DNA of 64,000 nt from Flavobacterium sp. WV_118_3 (GTDB lineage: Bacteria; Bacteroidota; Bacteroidia; Flavobacteriales; Flavobacteriaceae), in assembly GCF_039778605.1 (NCBI RefSeq), contig NZ_CP156060.1, forward strand, positions 930,001-994,000, given 5' to 3'. Below the pieces are notes generated by a model. That model worked only from the letters and a program-made list of their open reading frames with translations, was not told where the DNA came from and searched no databases. The position numbers and the translations under genes were made by a program. The first letter of the stretch is position 1. Each line of letters starts with the position of its first letter. Positions 54,876 through 63,936 of the stretch are shown here, piece after piece.

Positions 54876-55307
54876 ATGAGAAAAATATCCTTTATTTCGG
54901 GGCTAATATTGCTTTTAGTAGTAGCCGGCTGTAAATGCACAAAAAATGCAGCAGCCTATGATAAACTAACAGCCAATGGCTGGGAACTGGAATATATCAC
55001 CGGTGTGCGTATTGCTTTCGAAGGATTATATCCGGACACGAAACCGCAATTGTCGTTTACCAAAACCGGAGAAGCAAATGGAAATAGCAGTTGTAATCCG
55101 TTTTCAACCCGTTATACCACAAAAGAACCGAACAGTATTGCGATTGAAGCGCCAAAAGCCATGACCATGCGCTTTTGTGAAGGAGAAGGGGAGCGTCGTT
55201 TTCTGGATATGATGCAGAAAATCAATAAATATGATGTGACTCCCGACGGAAAACTCGTGTTGCTAATGGATGATATCGTAGCCATGCGTTTTAAAAAGAA
55301 ACCGTAA
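54876..55307 (+). CDS. META domain-containing lipoprotein
   Basis: 143 residues. The leader MRKISFISGLILLLVVAGCK has a lipobox (VAGC). The rest fits the META/HslJ fold: a W-x-L strand (NGWELEYITG), PQLSFTKTGEANGNSSCNPF, MTMRFCEGEGERRFLDMM and a final LVLLMDDIVAMRFKK. In other bacteria HslJ-like proteins are linked to heat shock or novobiocin tolerance. It is followed 20 bp later by another small lipoprotein gene, probably in one transcript. Confidence 0.85.
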   Translation: MRKISFISGLILLLVVAGCKCTKNAAAYDKLTANGWELEYITGVRIAFEGLYPDTKPQLSFTKTGEANGNSSCNPFSTRYTTKEPNSIAIEAPKAMTMRFCEGEGERRFLDMMQKINKYDVTPDGKLVLLMDDIVAMRFKKKP

Positions 55308-55327
55308 AACGACTTTAAAAGAAAGAG

Positions 55328-55786
55328 ATGAGGAAAATAGCATTTGTTTTTGCGCTTCTGGCTTTGACTGTGGCGTGTAAGAAAAATTCGGATAAAGAAA
55401 AAACGACAGATAGCGACATCGACATGGTGCCTACGGTGCAGGAAGAATGTTATGAATACCGTAAAGACGGGAATACCATCTATATGCACCTCAAAAAAGA
55501 AGCCAATGCCGTTACCGGTAATCTGGACTATGCTTATAGCGAAAAAGATTCCAATACCGGAACGTTTAGCGGTACGATTAAAAACGATATACTGATAGCG
55601 GTCTATACTTTCACTTCGGAAGGAATGGAAAGCAAACGGGAAATCGCTTTTCAGGTTAAGGATAAGACTTTAATAGAAGGTTATGGCGAAGTGGAAGAAA
55701 AAAACGGCACCGTAACATTTAAAAGCCCGGACAAACTCGTGTTTAATTCCGGTATGCCACTCGCTAAAGTGGACTGTAAGAAATAA
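55328..55786 (+). CDS. Small lipoprotein, unknown function
   Basis: 152 residues. The leader MRKIAFVFALLALTVACKKN has a lipobox (TVAC). The mature part is beta-rich (YRKDGNTIYMHLKKEANAVT, GTFSGTIKNDILIAVYTF) and looks like a calycin-type or lipocalin-like sandwich, but I cannot assign a family. It follows the META lipoprotein gene by 20 bp and its stop codon overlaps the start of a terminator stem. Confidence 0.72.
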   Translation: MRKIAFVFALLALTVACKKNSDKEKTTDSDIDMVPTVQEECYEYRKDGNTIYMHLKKEANAVTGNLDYAYSEKDSNTGTFSGTIKNDILIAVYTFTSEGMESKREIAFQVKDKTLIEGYGEVEEKNGTVTFKSPDKLVFNSGMPLAKVDCKK

Positions 55787-55819
55787 AAAATCCCGACTAC
55801 TACTAGTCGGGATTTTTTT
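55785..55819. terminator. Bidirectional terminator
   Basis: AAAAAATCCCGACTA (55785-55799) pairs perfectly with TAGTCGGGATTTTTT (55804-55818). It serves the lipoprotein pair and the converging 116-residue gene. Confidence 0.92.
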
Positions 55820-55821
55820 AT

Positions 55822-56172
55822 TTAATGCATATAGAAATATTCTTCGTAATCGCGTAGGGTTTCGCGGGTCATTTTTTTCTGATCGCGGGAGATTTCGCGT
55901 AATGCTTCAACTCCTTTTTTGGCACATCGTTTTATTCGGCCCAAGCGCAATGAAAAATCCATTAACTTGTTGAGGTCGTCCGGGCTTAATTTATCACTGA
56001 GTTCCGAAACGTAATCTTTGAACTCATATAAAACGCCTCGGTTTTCTTCGTATTCGGATTTTAAATCCTCCAACAGTTCGTTTATTTCTTTTTCGATATC
56101 ATTGCAGCGGTCTTCACTTTTCCGGCTGAATTCTTCAATGATTTTCTTCTCGGAGTTGCTGAATAATCCCAT
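55822..56172 (-). CDS. Small charged helical protein, unknown function
   Basis: 116 residues, no signal peptide, almost wholly helical with heptad-like spacing (SEKKIIEEFSRKSEDRCNDI, INELLEDLKSEYEENRG) and a Lys/Arg-rich C-terminal half. It is probably cytoplasmic and coiled-coil. No family recognised; it is a single gene with terminators on both sides. Confidence 0.65.
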   Translation of the reverse strand: MGLFSNSEKKIIEEFSRKSEDRCNDIEKEINELLEDLKSEYEENRGVLYEFKDYVSELSDKLSPDDLNKLMDFSLRLGRIKRCAKKGVEALREISRDQKKMTRETLRDYEEYFYMH

Positions 56173-56295
56173 GGTATGTTTTTTTAGGGTTAATAACTAT
56201 TTTAAAATCAAATAGTTGCTGTATTGTAAAAGTACGTATTTTTTAATACAATTAAAAGAAGAAAACGTTTTTATAACGCAAGCATAATACCATAA

Positions 56296-56325
56296 AAAAA
56301 CTCCGGAAATACTTCCGGAGTTTTT
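56296..56325. terminator. Terminator of the EmrAB-TolC operon
   Basis: AAAAACTCCGGAA (56296-56308) pairs perfectly with TTCCGGAGTTTTT (56313-56325), downstream of the leftward efflux operon. The A-run at the left gives the T-tract on the transcribed strand. Confidence 0.9.
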
Positions 56326-56353
56326 GTAACAAATTAAATAACCTTATTTGAAA

Positions 56354-57937
56354 TTAATGAACATTCGACATGTCGACTTTGCCTCCGGCGCCTTTCTTGA
56401 TCAATAGTACAAACGGTACACAAATCAGGAAGAGGATTCCCAGATACATAAAAATATCCATATAGGCCAATACCGTACTCTGCTTCATAACCGACATTTC
56501 AATGGCTTTATGCGCTTTGTCCAATGCTTCGCTACTGCTAAATCCTTTCGACATAAATCCCATTTGCAATTGCTGAATGCGTTGTTGTACCTCGAATTTG
56601 GATCCGTCTAAATTGGCGATCAGATCCACACGGTGTGATTGCGTAAAACGAGCAATAAAGGTCGTGATGATCGCAATACCGAACGAACCACCCAACTGAC
56701 GCATCATCCCGGTAAAAGCGGCTCCTTCGCCAATATTTTTCCCTTTTAAAGTCGACAGTGCCAACGTGGTAATCGGTACGAATAATAATCCCAAACCAAC
56801 CCCTCTAAGAATTAACGGCCAGAACATATGTTCGGTTCCGGTATCCGGCGTGATCACATTGTGCATCCAGAAGGTGAAAATAAAGAACAACAGGAATCCG
56901 GCGGCAACCATATACGATTGCGGTACGCCTTTCTGAATCAGTCGGCCAATGATTGGCATCATAAATCCGGTCATAATCGAACTCGGAATCAATAATAAAC
57001 CGGCATCCGTAGCCGTCCATCCTAAAATGGACTGTGTATAGATCGGGATAATAAACGTGGAACCGTATAACCCGAATCCAAGAATAAAACACATAATGGT
57101 TCCTACCCGAAGGTTTCGATCCTGCAATACACGCAAGTTTACAATCGGATATTTATAGGTTAACTGTCGCCAGATAAACAGTAATAATCCGAAGAATGAA
57201 ACAACACTAAGGGTTACAATGATCGGATCGGCAAACCAGTCGTCTTGTTGTCCGTGTTCCAAAACAAACTGTAGGGAACCGATAAAGGACGAAAGGAACA
57301 CAATGCCCCACCAATCGACCTGATTGGCTTTTAATTTTTCACCATATTTCGGACTCTTCACAAACGAAAGGGTCAATACCGTAGCGATAATTCCCAATGG
57401 TATATTGATATAGAAAATATACGGCCAGGAAAAATTATCAACCAGATAACCTCCTAATGGCGGACCTAAAGTAGGTCCCACAATAACACCCATACCATAA
57501 ATTGCCTGTGCCATTCCTCGTTTGGCTGCGGGATAGCTTTCCGTAATAATGGTCTGAGCGGTTACCAATAAGGCACCACCTCCCATACCCTGGATAAAAC
57601 GAAAGGCTACCAACTCCCATATATTGGAGGCATTACCACAAAGAAAAGAGGAAACGGTAAAGATAATAATGGAGGCTGCAAAATAGTTTCTTCGACCGAA
57701 TTGTTGCGATAACCAGCTGGTCATCGGGATAACGATTACGTTCGCAATCGCATAGGCCGTGATCACCCAGGCAACATCGGTAAGGGTAGCCCCTAAACTA
57801 CCTCTCATGTCGTTTAGGGCTACGTTTACGATAGTAGTATCGACAATCTCCAGCAAGGCACAAAGTACCGCGGTGATTGTGATGATGACTCTTCGAAAGC
57901 CATATTCTACTAAATTATCTTCTCCGGTTGCTTCCAT
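56354..57937 (-). CDS. DHA2 family MFS drug exporter (EmrB-like)
   Basis: 527 residues with about 14 membrane helices. DHA2 marks include LEIVDTTIVNVALNDM in helix 1, WVITAYAIANVIVIPMTSWL, and motif C in helix 5 (GVIVGPTLGPPLGGYLV). With the HlyD-type adaptor gene one base upstream and a TolC-type gene before that, it forms a complete three-part drug efflux system across both membranes. The C terminus is short. Substrates are probably hydrophobic drugs or organic acids. Confidence 0.92.
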   Translation of the reverse strand: MEATGEDNLVEYGFRRVIITITAVLCALLEIVDTTIVNVALNDMRGSLGATLTDVAWVITAYAIANVIVIPMTSWLSQQFGRRNYFAASIIIFTVSSFLCGNASNIWELVAFRFIQGMGGGALLVTAQTIITESYPAAKRGMAQAIYGMGVIVGPTLGPPLGGYLVDNFSWPYIFYINIPLGIIATVLTLSFVKSPKYGEKLKANQVDWWGIVFLSSFIGSLQFVLEHGQQDDWFADPIIVTLSVVSFFGLLLFIWRQLTYKYPIVNLRVLQDRNLRVGTIMCFILGFGLYGSTFIIPIYTQSILGWTATDAGLLLIPSSIMTGFMMPIIGRLIQKGVPQSYMVAAGFLLFFIFTFWMHNVITPDTGTEHMFWPLILRGVGLGLLFVPITTLALSTLKGKNIGEGAAFTGMMRQLGGSFGIAIITTFIARFTQSHRVDLIANLDGSKFEVQQRIQQLQMGFMSKGFSSSEALDKAHKAIEMSVMKQSTVLAYMDIFMYLGILFLICVPFVLLIKKGAGGKVDMSNVH

Positions 57938-57938
57938 A

Positions 57939-59018
57939 TTATTTTACGTGTACGTCAACTTCTACGTTCATTCCCGGACGTAATAATTTTACTTTTTCAG
58001 GATCGTTGCCTGGTGTTAATTTGATTTTTACCGGTAAACGTTGGATTGTTTTTACGAAGTTACCGGTTGCATTGTCCGGAGGAAGGATGGAAAAACGTGC
58101 TCCCGTTGCCGGTGAAAAGGAATTTACTTCTCCTTCGAATTTGATATCCGGATACGCATCAACAGCGATGATCACTTTCTGACCTTCACGCATTTTGTTT
58201 AACTGCGTTTCTTTAAAGTTCGCCACAACCCAGGTTTCCTGGTTGTTGATAATATAGAATAACGATTGTCCCGGTTGAACCATTTGTCCCGGTTGAATGT
58301 CGATATTGGATACCTGACCGTCTACAGCGGCAGTGATTACAGTATAGCTTAGATTCAATTCGGCTGCCTCTAACGAAGCCTGTGCTTTTTTGATGTTGGC
58401 CGCAGCTACCGATGTTTGTTTGTTGGCTACATTCGTTTTAGAAACCACAGCTTCGCGTTGGTGTGCACTGGCATTACGTTGTTGTTGTAATACTTCAACC
58501 TGTTTTTCAGCTTCTTGTTTCGCTGCTAAAGCCTGCTCATATTGTTGTTTGGTAATCGAGTGGTTTTTATACAGGTTTTCATAACGCTCGAAGTCATTTT
58601 GAGCACGTCCCAAGCGGATTTTTGCCGCATCGATATTTCCAACATTCGACTGGATTGTCGCATCGGAAATCGAAATGTTCGCAGCAGAAGCACTTACATC
58701 GGCTTTGCTCACTTCAAAAGCGCTTTCAGCACTGGCTAAAGCCGCTTTGGCTTCTTCTACACGTACCAGATAATCTTTGTTGTCGATTACAAAAAGCGTG
58801 TCGCCTTTTTTAACGAAATCATTGTCTTTTACATATACTTTCGCTACATATCCCGATACACGCGGTATAATTGGATTCATGTTTTTTTCGATCTGCGCAT
58901 CGTCGGTCTCCTCGTGCGCCTGAGCGTGCATATATTTGAATATTCCGTATACCGAACCCAGAATAACTAGTGTTCCCAGAACAATGATGAATTTTTTATT
59001 TGATGGTTTTTTTTCCAT
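57939..59018 (-). CDS. HlyD/EmrA-type membrane fusion protein
   Basis: 359 residues. One N-terminal membrane anchor (about 10-27: FIIVLGTLVILGSVYGIFKY) is followed by the first lipoyl half (IIPRVSGYVAKVYVKDNDFV, GDTLFVIDNKDY), a long coiled-coil hairpin rich in Ala and Gln, the second lipoyl half (VTAAVDGQVSNIDIQPGQMV) and the beta-barrel domain. It links the EmrB-like pump to the TolC-like duct encoded upstream. The stop is one base before the EmrB start. Confidence 0.92.
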   Translation of the reverse strand: MEKKPSNKKFIIVLGTLVILGSVYGIFKYMHAQAHEETDDAQIEKNMNPIIPRVSGYVAKVYVKDNDFVKKGDTLFVIDNKDYLVRVEEAKAALASAESAFEVSKADVSASAANISISDATIQSNVGNIDAAKIRLGRAQNDFERYENLYKNHSITKQQYEQALAAKQEAEKQVEVLQQQRNASAHQREAVVSKTNVANKQTSVAAANIKKAQASLEAAELNLSYTVITAAVDGQVSNIDIQPGQMVQPGQSLFYIINNQETWVVANFKETQLNKMREGQKVIIAVDAYPDIKFEGEVNSFSPATGARFSILPPDNATGNFVKTIQRLPVKIKLTPGNDPEKVKLLRPGMNVEVDVHVK

Positions 59019-59038
59019 GATCTTTACAGCAATTAATA

Positions 59039-60361
59039 TTAGTTTTTGGTGAGTGTTACGGATGCGGTTAATTTACCACTGGCAGCCAGTGCGGTATAGT
59101 ATTTTTCGATACTGTTGGCTTTGGAGTAGGCCAGGTTGATTTTAGACTGAAGTTGCGCTACGTCGGCTTCCAGTAAATCGTTGGTATCCGACAAGCCATT
59201 GTCGTATTTGTCTTTTACAATACGGTAGTTTTCGGTAGCCTGTTCAACCGCCTCCTGGTATACTTTATTTTGTTTTAAAGCCAGTTGGTAGTTTTCGTTA
59301 GCCTGTTGATTTTCCACTTTTACGCGGTCGGTCATCATTTCGACAACCTGTTCGGCTTCGTGTGCTTTACTTTTCGCGGCTTTTACTTCTTTTCCGTTTT
59401 TGAAAATAGAAGTCAGGTCATACGAAAGACCAACACCAAAGTTCATCGCGTTGGTAACAGTCATTACATTCTGAAGATCCAGAGCGATATAACCTCCCAT
59501 CAATGAAATCGACGGATAGTAATTGGCCTGAGCGATTTTTACATTGGCATCGGCAGCTTTTTGTTGGGAACGGATGGCTTCCAGATCATTTCGCCCGCTT
59601 AAAGCGTCTTCTGCTGTAGTATTCAAAATGTTGCTTTTATCAAAAACAGCAGCATTCGGAACGATTTGTGTGCTTTCCGGTAATTTTAATAAAGTGGCCA
59701 GTTGGAAGTTAATCGTGCTTACATTTTTCTTCGCATCTTCCAAAGCAATTTTATAATTGGATACCTGTAATTGCGCTTTTAATAAATCGTTTCGGGCAAT
59801 CAGACCATTGGCTTCCATTGCTTTAAAATCCTTTACGCGTTGTTCGGCACTCTTAATGTTTTCAGTTATTAATTGAGTGCTTTCCTGTGCTTTGTATAGG
59901 TTTACATAAAGTTTTACTACATCAAGAGCTACTTGTTCTTTGGTGTTTTTGGCCGTGTATTGTTCGGCCTGATACAGGTTTTCGGCTACCTTGATGTTGT
60001 TCTGGATTTTAAATCCGGCAAACAAGGGTACCGATGCGCTTGCTTGTCCAAGCATAAGCTGGTTTACCTTGGGTGCCGCACCGGATCCTTCTTCACCACC
60101 ACCGCCAATTTTCAGGTTCACATCGGCGTTGGTCAGGCGCTGATATTGTCCACTGACTTTTAAGTCGGGGTATTGACGGTTTTTTACCGATTGCATTTCG
60201 AATGCTTTGGTGGCCACTTTGGTATCGGCCATTTTTGCCTCGGTACTTTGTGTCATAGCCAGTTGGATGGCTTCTTCCAATGCCATTTTCTTCTCCTGAG
60301 CTTCAGTAGAGAAAACACCAAATAGAAAGAAGGTGCCCAACCAGAGGGAACTATTCTTCAT
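59039..60361 (-). CDS. TolC family outer-membrane efflux protein
   Basis: 440 residues. The signal peptide ends GVFSTEAQ. Two structural repeats of helix-strand-helix follow, with a typical MALEEAIQLAMTQSTEAKMA at the N terminus and NYRIVKDKYDNGLSDTNDLL in the second repeat. It is the outer-membrane duct for the EmrAB-like pump. Its start overlaps the end of the TetR gene by 11 bp, so all four genes form one operon. Confidence 0.92.
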   Translation of the reverse strand: MKNSSLWLGTFFLFGVFSTEAQEKKMALEEAIQLAMTQSTEAKMADTKVATKAFEMQSVKNRQYPDLKVSGQYQRLTNADVNLKIGGGGEEGSGAAPKVNQLMLGQASASVPLFAGFKIQNNIKVAENLYQAEQYTAKNTKEQVALDVVKLYVNLYKAQESTQLITENIKSAEQRVKDFKAMEANGLIARNDLLKAQLQVSNYKIALEDAKKNVSTINFQLATLLKLPESTQIVPNAAVFDKSNILNTTAEDALSGRNDLEAIRSQQKAADANVKIAQANYYPSISLMGGYIALDLQNVMTVTNAMNFGVGLSYDLTSIFKNGKEVKAAKSKAHEAEQVVEMMTDRVKVENQQANENYQLALKQNKVYQEAVEQATENYRIVKDKYDNGLSDTNDLLEADVAQLQSKINLAYSKANSIEKYYTALAASGKLTASVTLTKN

Positions 60362-60974
60362 AGGTTAAAAGTGCTTTAATGGTTTTTTGTATGTGTTTTG
60401 TTAAATCGTTTTTGATATAATGATCATATTTTTCCTCGGTATCGAGTTCTAATAATTCCGTATAAAACGTACGGTTCATCTGGAAATGGAAAAAAGTACC
60501 CATCACAGTTGGTGGAATCAGGGTGATGTTAATATTGGGTTTAAAAACACCTTTTTCCTGTCCTTCCTCAATAATGTCTCGTAAGGCTTCCAGGTTATAG
60601 CGTTTCACTTCGTTAAAGGACTCACAGTTGATTTCTCTTTTTTTGGAACTGATTTCAAAATGAATGATCTGATACATCCCTTTGTTTTTGTTGATACGGG
60701 TGATGTACAGTTCGATAAGTTTGTCGATCTTTTCAAAAGGAGAAAGCGCTTCTTTGTGTAAGTTTTCAATCTGAAGGCGTAAACCGGCGATACGTGCAAT
60801 AATAAGGGCTTCCAGTAGTTTTTCTTTTGAACCAAAATAGTAGGAGATCATCGCTACATTGATATTGGCCGCTTTGGCTATGTCTCTGACAGAAGTTCCA
60901 TCAAAACCATGTTCGGAAAACAACCGTTCTGCAACCAGCAGAATCTCGTGTTGTTTATCATTAAATTCAGACAT
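60351..60974 (-). CDS. TetR family regulator of the efflux operon
   Basis: 207 residues from ATG 60974 (MSEFNDKQHEILLVAERLF). An upstream frame to 61013 would run into the operator palindrome. The TetR helix-turn-helix is FDGTSVRDIAKAANINVAMI, followed by SYYFGSKEKLLEALI. The C-terminal ligand domain is helical and unassigned. It is the first gene of the operon and probably represses it together with itself through the palindromes at 61007-61037. Confidence 0.9.
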   Translation of the reverse strand: MSEFNDKQHEILLVAERLFSEHGFDGTSVRDIAKAANINVAMISYYFGSKEKLLEALIIARIAGLRLQIENLHKEALSPFEKIDKLIELYITRINKNKGMYQIIHFEISSKKREINCESFNEVKRYNLEALRDIIEEGQEKGVFKPNINITLIPPTVMGTFFHFQMNRTFYTELLELDTEEKYDHYIKNDLTKHIQKTIKALLTYEE

Positions 60975-61000
60975 CACATAATTGGTTTGAAATGTGACTG

Positions 61001-61008
61001 CAAAATTA
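61001..61008 (-). promoter_or_regulatory. -7 box of the TetR-efflux operon (TAATTTTG on the - strand)
   Basis: On the - strand the bases read TAATTTTG, a perfect TAnnTTTG element, 27 bp before the TetR ATG. The first operator palindrome overlaps its upstream edge. Confidence 0.55.
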
Positions 61009-61037
61009 AACACTTGTTTAAATTAAACGTTTGTTTA
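61007..61037. promoter_or_regulatory. Putative TetR operator: two tandem 14-bp palindromes
   Basis: TAAACACTTGTTTA (61007-61020) is an inverted repeat of TAAACA around a 2-bp centre. TAAACGTTTGTTTA (61024-61037) is the same with one mismatch. Their centres are 17 bp apart. They fill the region between the -7 and -33 positions of the operon promoter, so a bound dimer pair would block RNA polymerase. Confidence 0.65.
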
Positions 61038-61341
61038 GTTTTATTTTAACGTTATTTTAACTAAAATAAATTAGTCGAAAAGGAGCGATATTTTGAATGG
61101 GCGAGGTAAAGAAATGAGTGAAAAGAAGTTAGAAAAAAGAGCTTGAAAATGAGAATATAAAGAACCTCGAAAATGTTATGAATTTGATTTCTTTTTTCTA
61201 TTTTTACAAACTTCCAATGCAATAAAAAAGGCAACACTAAAGTTGCCCATTCTGTACGTTAAAACCCAAAATTTATTGTAATAGATAAAATCTATGTTTG
61301 TATTTTAACTATTTTTAAATGAGTATTTTGGTGTTATTTAC
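61038..61341. other. Intergenic region between the efflux and trp operons
   Basis: About 300 bp with no gene. It holds the upstream part of the TetR promoter region and the trp operon terminator at 61224-61247. Confidence 0.6.
61224..61247 (-). terminator. Intrinsic terminator of the trp operon
   Basis: On the - strand GGCAAC pairs with GTTGCC (61242-61247 / 61230-61235) and is followed by six T (A-run 61224-61229 on the + strand). It lies about 95 bp after trpA. Confidence 0.85.
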
Positions 61342-62103
61342 TTAAACTATAGTTTTTATAAAATCCGGAATATTTTGAAGCGGGTTCTTTTTTAGAAAAT
61401 TTACAAAAGCACTACCAATAATCGCGCCTTTTTGATGTTGCGTCGCCTGTAAAAACGTCGCCCGATTACCAATGCCAAATCCGACAATCTGCGGATTTTT
61501 TAAATCCATTCCGGCAATCTTTTTAAAGTAATTCTCTTGCTCTTTTCCAAAGGAATTTTGACTTCCGGTGACATTTGCGCTACTCACCATATAGATAAAT
61601 CCGCTGGAGATTTTGTCGATATGGCGGATACGCTCTTCGGATGTTTGTGGGGTGATTAGAAAAATATTCAGTAAGCCATTTTGCTCAAAAATAGCCTGAT
61701 AGTTGGTTTCATAAACACCAACGGGAAGATCAGGAATGATCAATCCGTCGATTCCTATTTCGGCACATTTTCGACAAAAATTGGCGATGCCATATTGCAA
61801 TATCGGATTAAAATAACCCATGATCAATAACGGAATCTGAACCGTTTTCCGAATGTCTTTTAACTGATCAAACAAACGTTCGGTGGTCATTCCGTTTTCT
61901 AACGCTTCGGTCGAACTCGCCTGAATAGTTGGTCCGTCGGCCAAGGGATCGCTAAACGGTAAGCCAATTTCGATCATATCCACGCCACTTTTTTCAAGGG
62001 TTTGGATAATCGGTACCGTGTCGTTTAAATTCGGATAACCGGCGGTAAAATATAAAGAAAGGATTTTTTTGTCTTCCTGTAGTTTTTGTGTGATGCGATT
62101 CAT
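61342..62103 (-). CDS. trpA: Tryptophan synthase alpha chain
   Basis: 253 residues. The active-site segment is MIEIGLPFSDPLADGPTIQ with catalytic Glu45 and Asp56. The phosphate-binding loops FGIGNR and IIGSAFVNFL close the TIM barrel. It cleaves indole-3-glycerol phosphate to indole and glyceraldehyde-3-phosphate and channels indole to TrpB. It follows trpB by 18 bp and ends the operon. Confidence 0.97.
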   Translation of the reverse strand: MNRITQKLQEDKKILSLYFTAGYPNLNDTVPIIQTLEKSGVDMIEIGLPFSDPLADGPTIQASSTEALENGMTTERLFDQLKDIRKTVQIPLLIMGYFNPILQYGIANFCRKCAEIGIDGLIIPDLPVGVYETNYQAIFEQNGLLNIFLITPQTSEERIRHIDKISSGFIYMVSSANVTGSQNSFGKEQENYFKKIAGMDLKNPQIVGFGIGNRATFLQATQHQKGAIIGSAFVNFLKKNPLQNIPDFIKTIV

Positions 62104-62121
62104 AATCTAATGTATTACAAT

Positions 62122-63309
62122 TTAAAATCCGAAATAGGAGGTATAGGTGTTTAAGTCTTTATCGCCACGACCGGAAAGGTTGATCACAACAATATCGTCG
62201 GCTCCAAAGGAACGCTGATTCAGTACGGCTAAGGCGTGGGCGCTTTCGATCGCCGGAATAATCCCTTCGGTTTTACAAAGTTCCAATCCGGCTTGCATGG
62301 CTTCATTATCGGTAGCCGCAGCAAATTCGGCGCGACCACTGGTAAACAAATGCGCGTGTAACGGACCTACACCGGGATAGTCCAATCCGGCCGAAATAGA
62401 ATAGGGTTCGGTAATCTGACCGTCTTCCGATTGCATTAATAGGGTTTTGCTTCCGTGGATGATACCGGTTTTACCTAAAGCTGAAGTCGCGGCACTTTCT
62501 CCGGAATCAATTCCCTTTCCGGCGGCTTCCACAGCGATGAGTTGTACACTGGCATCATCCAGAAAATGATAAAAAGCACCAGCCGCATTACTACCACCTC
62601 CTACGCAGGCAATCACATAATCGGGGTTTTTACGCCCTTCTTTTTCAAATAATTGGGTTTGAATTTCGGCTGAAATAACACTTTGAAAACGGGCAACCAT
62701 ATCCGGATACGGATGCGGGCCAACCACCGAACCGATAATATAATAGGTATCTACGGGATTGTTAATCCAGTCGCGGATGGCTTCATTCGTGGCATCTTTT
62801 AGTGTTTTCGAACCGGAAGTGGCCGGGCGTACTTCGGCACCAAGCATTTTCATCCGGGCTACATTTGGCGCCTGCCGCTGGATGTCAATTTCACCCATAT
62901 AAACAATACATTCCAGTCCCATTAAGGCGCAAACCGTAGCGGTGGCAACGCCATGCTGACCAGCGCCGGTTTCGGCAATGATGCGTTTTTTACCCAGTCG
63001 TTTGGCTAATAAAACCTGTCCGATAGTGTTATTGATTTTATGCGCGCCCGTATGGCAAAGATCTTCGCGTTTCAGATAGATCCGGGTGTTGTACTTTTTC
63101 GAAAGTCGTTCGGCAAAATAGAGTGGTGTAGGACGACCTACATAATCGGTTAATAATGCATGGAATTCCGATTGAAATGCAGGTTCTTCCATGATGGCTA
63201 AATAGCGTTGCCGCAGTTCTTCTACATTCGGATAGAGCATTTCCGGGATAAATGCTCCACCGAATTCACCATAATAACCTTGTTCGTTTGCGTGATAGGT
63301 TGTATTCAT
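62122..63309 (-). CDS. trpB: Tryptophan synthase beta chain
   Basis: 395 residues. The PLP lysine is K91 in [10 protein letters not shown], the catalytic Glu is E113 in AETGAGQHG, and the PLP phosphate loop is GGGSNAAG. It joins indole and serine to give tryptophan, in complex with TrpA. The gene starts one base after the trpF stop. Length is normal for the TrpB1 class. Confidence 0.97.
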   Translation of the reverse strand: MNTTYHANEQGYYGEFGGAFIPEMLYPNVEELRQRYLAIMEEPAFQSEFHALLTDYVGRPTPLYFAERLSKKYNTRIYLKREDLCHTGAHKINNTIGQVLLAKRLGKKRIIAETGAGQHGVATATVCALMGLECIVYMGEIDIQRQAPNVARMKMLGAEVRPATSGSKTLKDATNEAIRDWINNPVDTYYIIGSVVGPHPYPDMVARFQSVISAEIQTQLFEKEGRKNPDYVIACVGGGSNAAGAFYHFLDDASVQLIAVEAAGKGIDSGESAATSALGKTGIIHGSKTLLMQSEDGQITEPYSISAGLDYPGVGPLHAHLFTSGRAEFAAATDNEAMQAGLELCKTEGIIPAIESAHALAVLNQRSFGADDIVVINLSGRGDKDLNTYTSYFGF

Positions 63310-63310
63310 T

Positions 63311-63934
63311 TTAATCGTTTTTTATCGTTAAAAGTGCCTGTTTACATAGCGTTATGTCTTTTAGACCGGGTGCTGTTTCAAATTTGCTGTTAATGTCTAT
63401 GGCGTAGGGTTTTAGTCCTGTTGTTGGTATTGTGTTGATGTGATCAATAGCAATTCCACCGCTTAAAAAATAGGGTTTTGCAGACGGATAGTTTTCTAAA
63501 ATTTTCCAGTCAAAAGGGAAACCGTTTCCGCCGGGTAATTTTCCTTTGGTGTCGAACAGGTAATAATCACAAACGGTTTCATAATCCTCGAGTTTTCGGA
63601 AATCGAAAGTGGTGTCGATCGAAAAAGTCTTGATGATTTCCACATCTGACGCATTTCGAATGGCGGTACATAATTCGGGTGTTTCCGATCCGTGTAATTG
63701 TACGGCTTGTAATTCGTAGCGTTCTATAGTTTCCAAAATCGTCGTTAGATTGGCGTCGACAAAAACACCGGTTTTTTGAATTGTTTTTGGAATTTCAGGG
63801 AGTATATTGTCACAAAATCGAGTGGATTCTTTATAGAAAATAAAGCCCATATAGTCCGGTTGTAAGGCGGCTATTGCGGTAATATTTTCCGGATATTTTA
63901 GTCCACATATTTTAAGTAAAAATGATTTTTTCAT
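63311..63934 (-). CDS. trpF: Phosphoribosylanthranilate isomerase
   Basis: 207 residues. The start [13 protein letters not shown] carries the catalytic Cys and the partner Asp is in [13 protein letters not shown]. The phosphate site is [11 protein letters not shown], and [16 protein letters not shown] is the usual C-terminal segment. It converts N-(5'-phosphoribosyl)anthranilate to the carboxyphenylamino-deoxyribulose phosphate used by TrpC. Its ATG lies 2 bp after the trpC stop codon. Confidence 0.96.
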   Translation of the reverse strand: MKKSFLLKICGLKYPENITAIAALQPDYMGFIFYKESTRFCDNILPEIPKTIQKTGVFVDANLTTILETIERYELQAVQLHGSETPELCTAIRNASDVEIIKTFSIDTTFDFRKLEDYETVCDYYLFDTKGKLPGGNGFPFDWKILENYPSAKPYFLSGGIAIDHINTIPTTGLKPYAIDINSKFETAPGLKDITLCKQALLTIKND

Positions 63935-63936
63935 GA

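Noticed and set aside
60975..61013. Longer start for the TetR gene
   Set aside because: It would place the coding region over the -7 box and the first operator palindrome, and the added residues do not fit the family.
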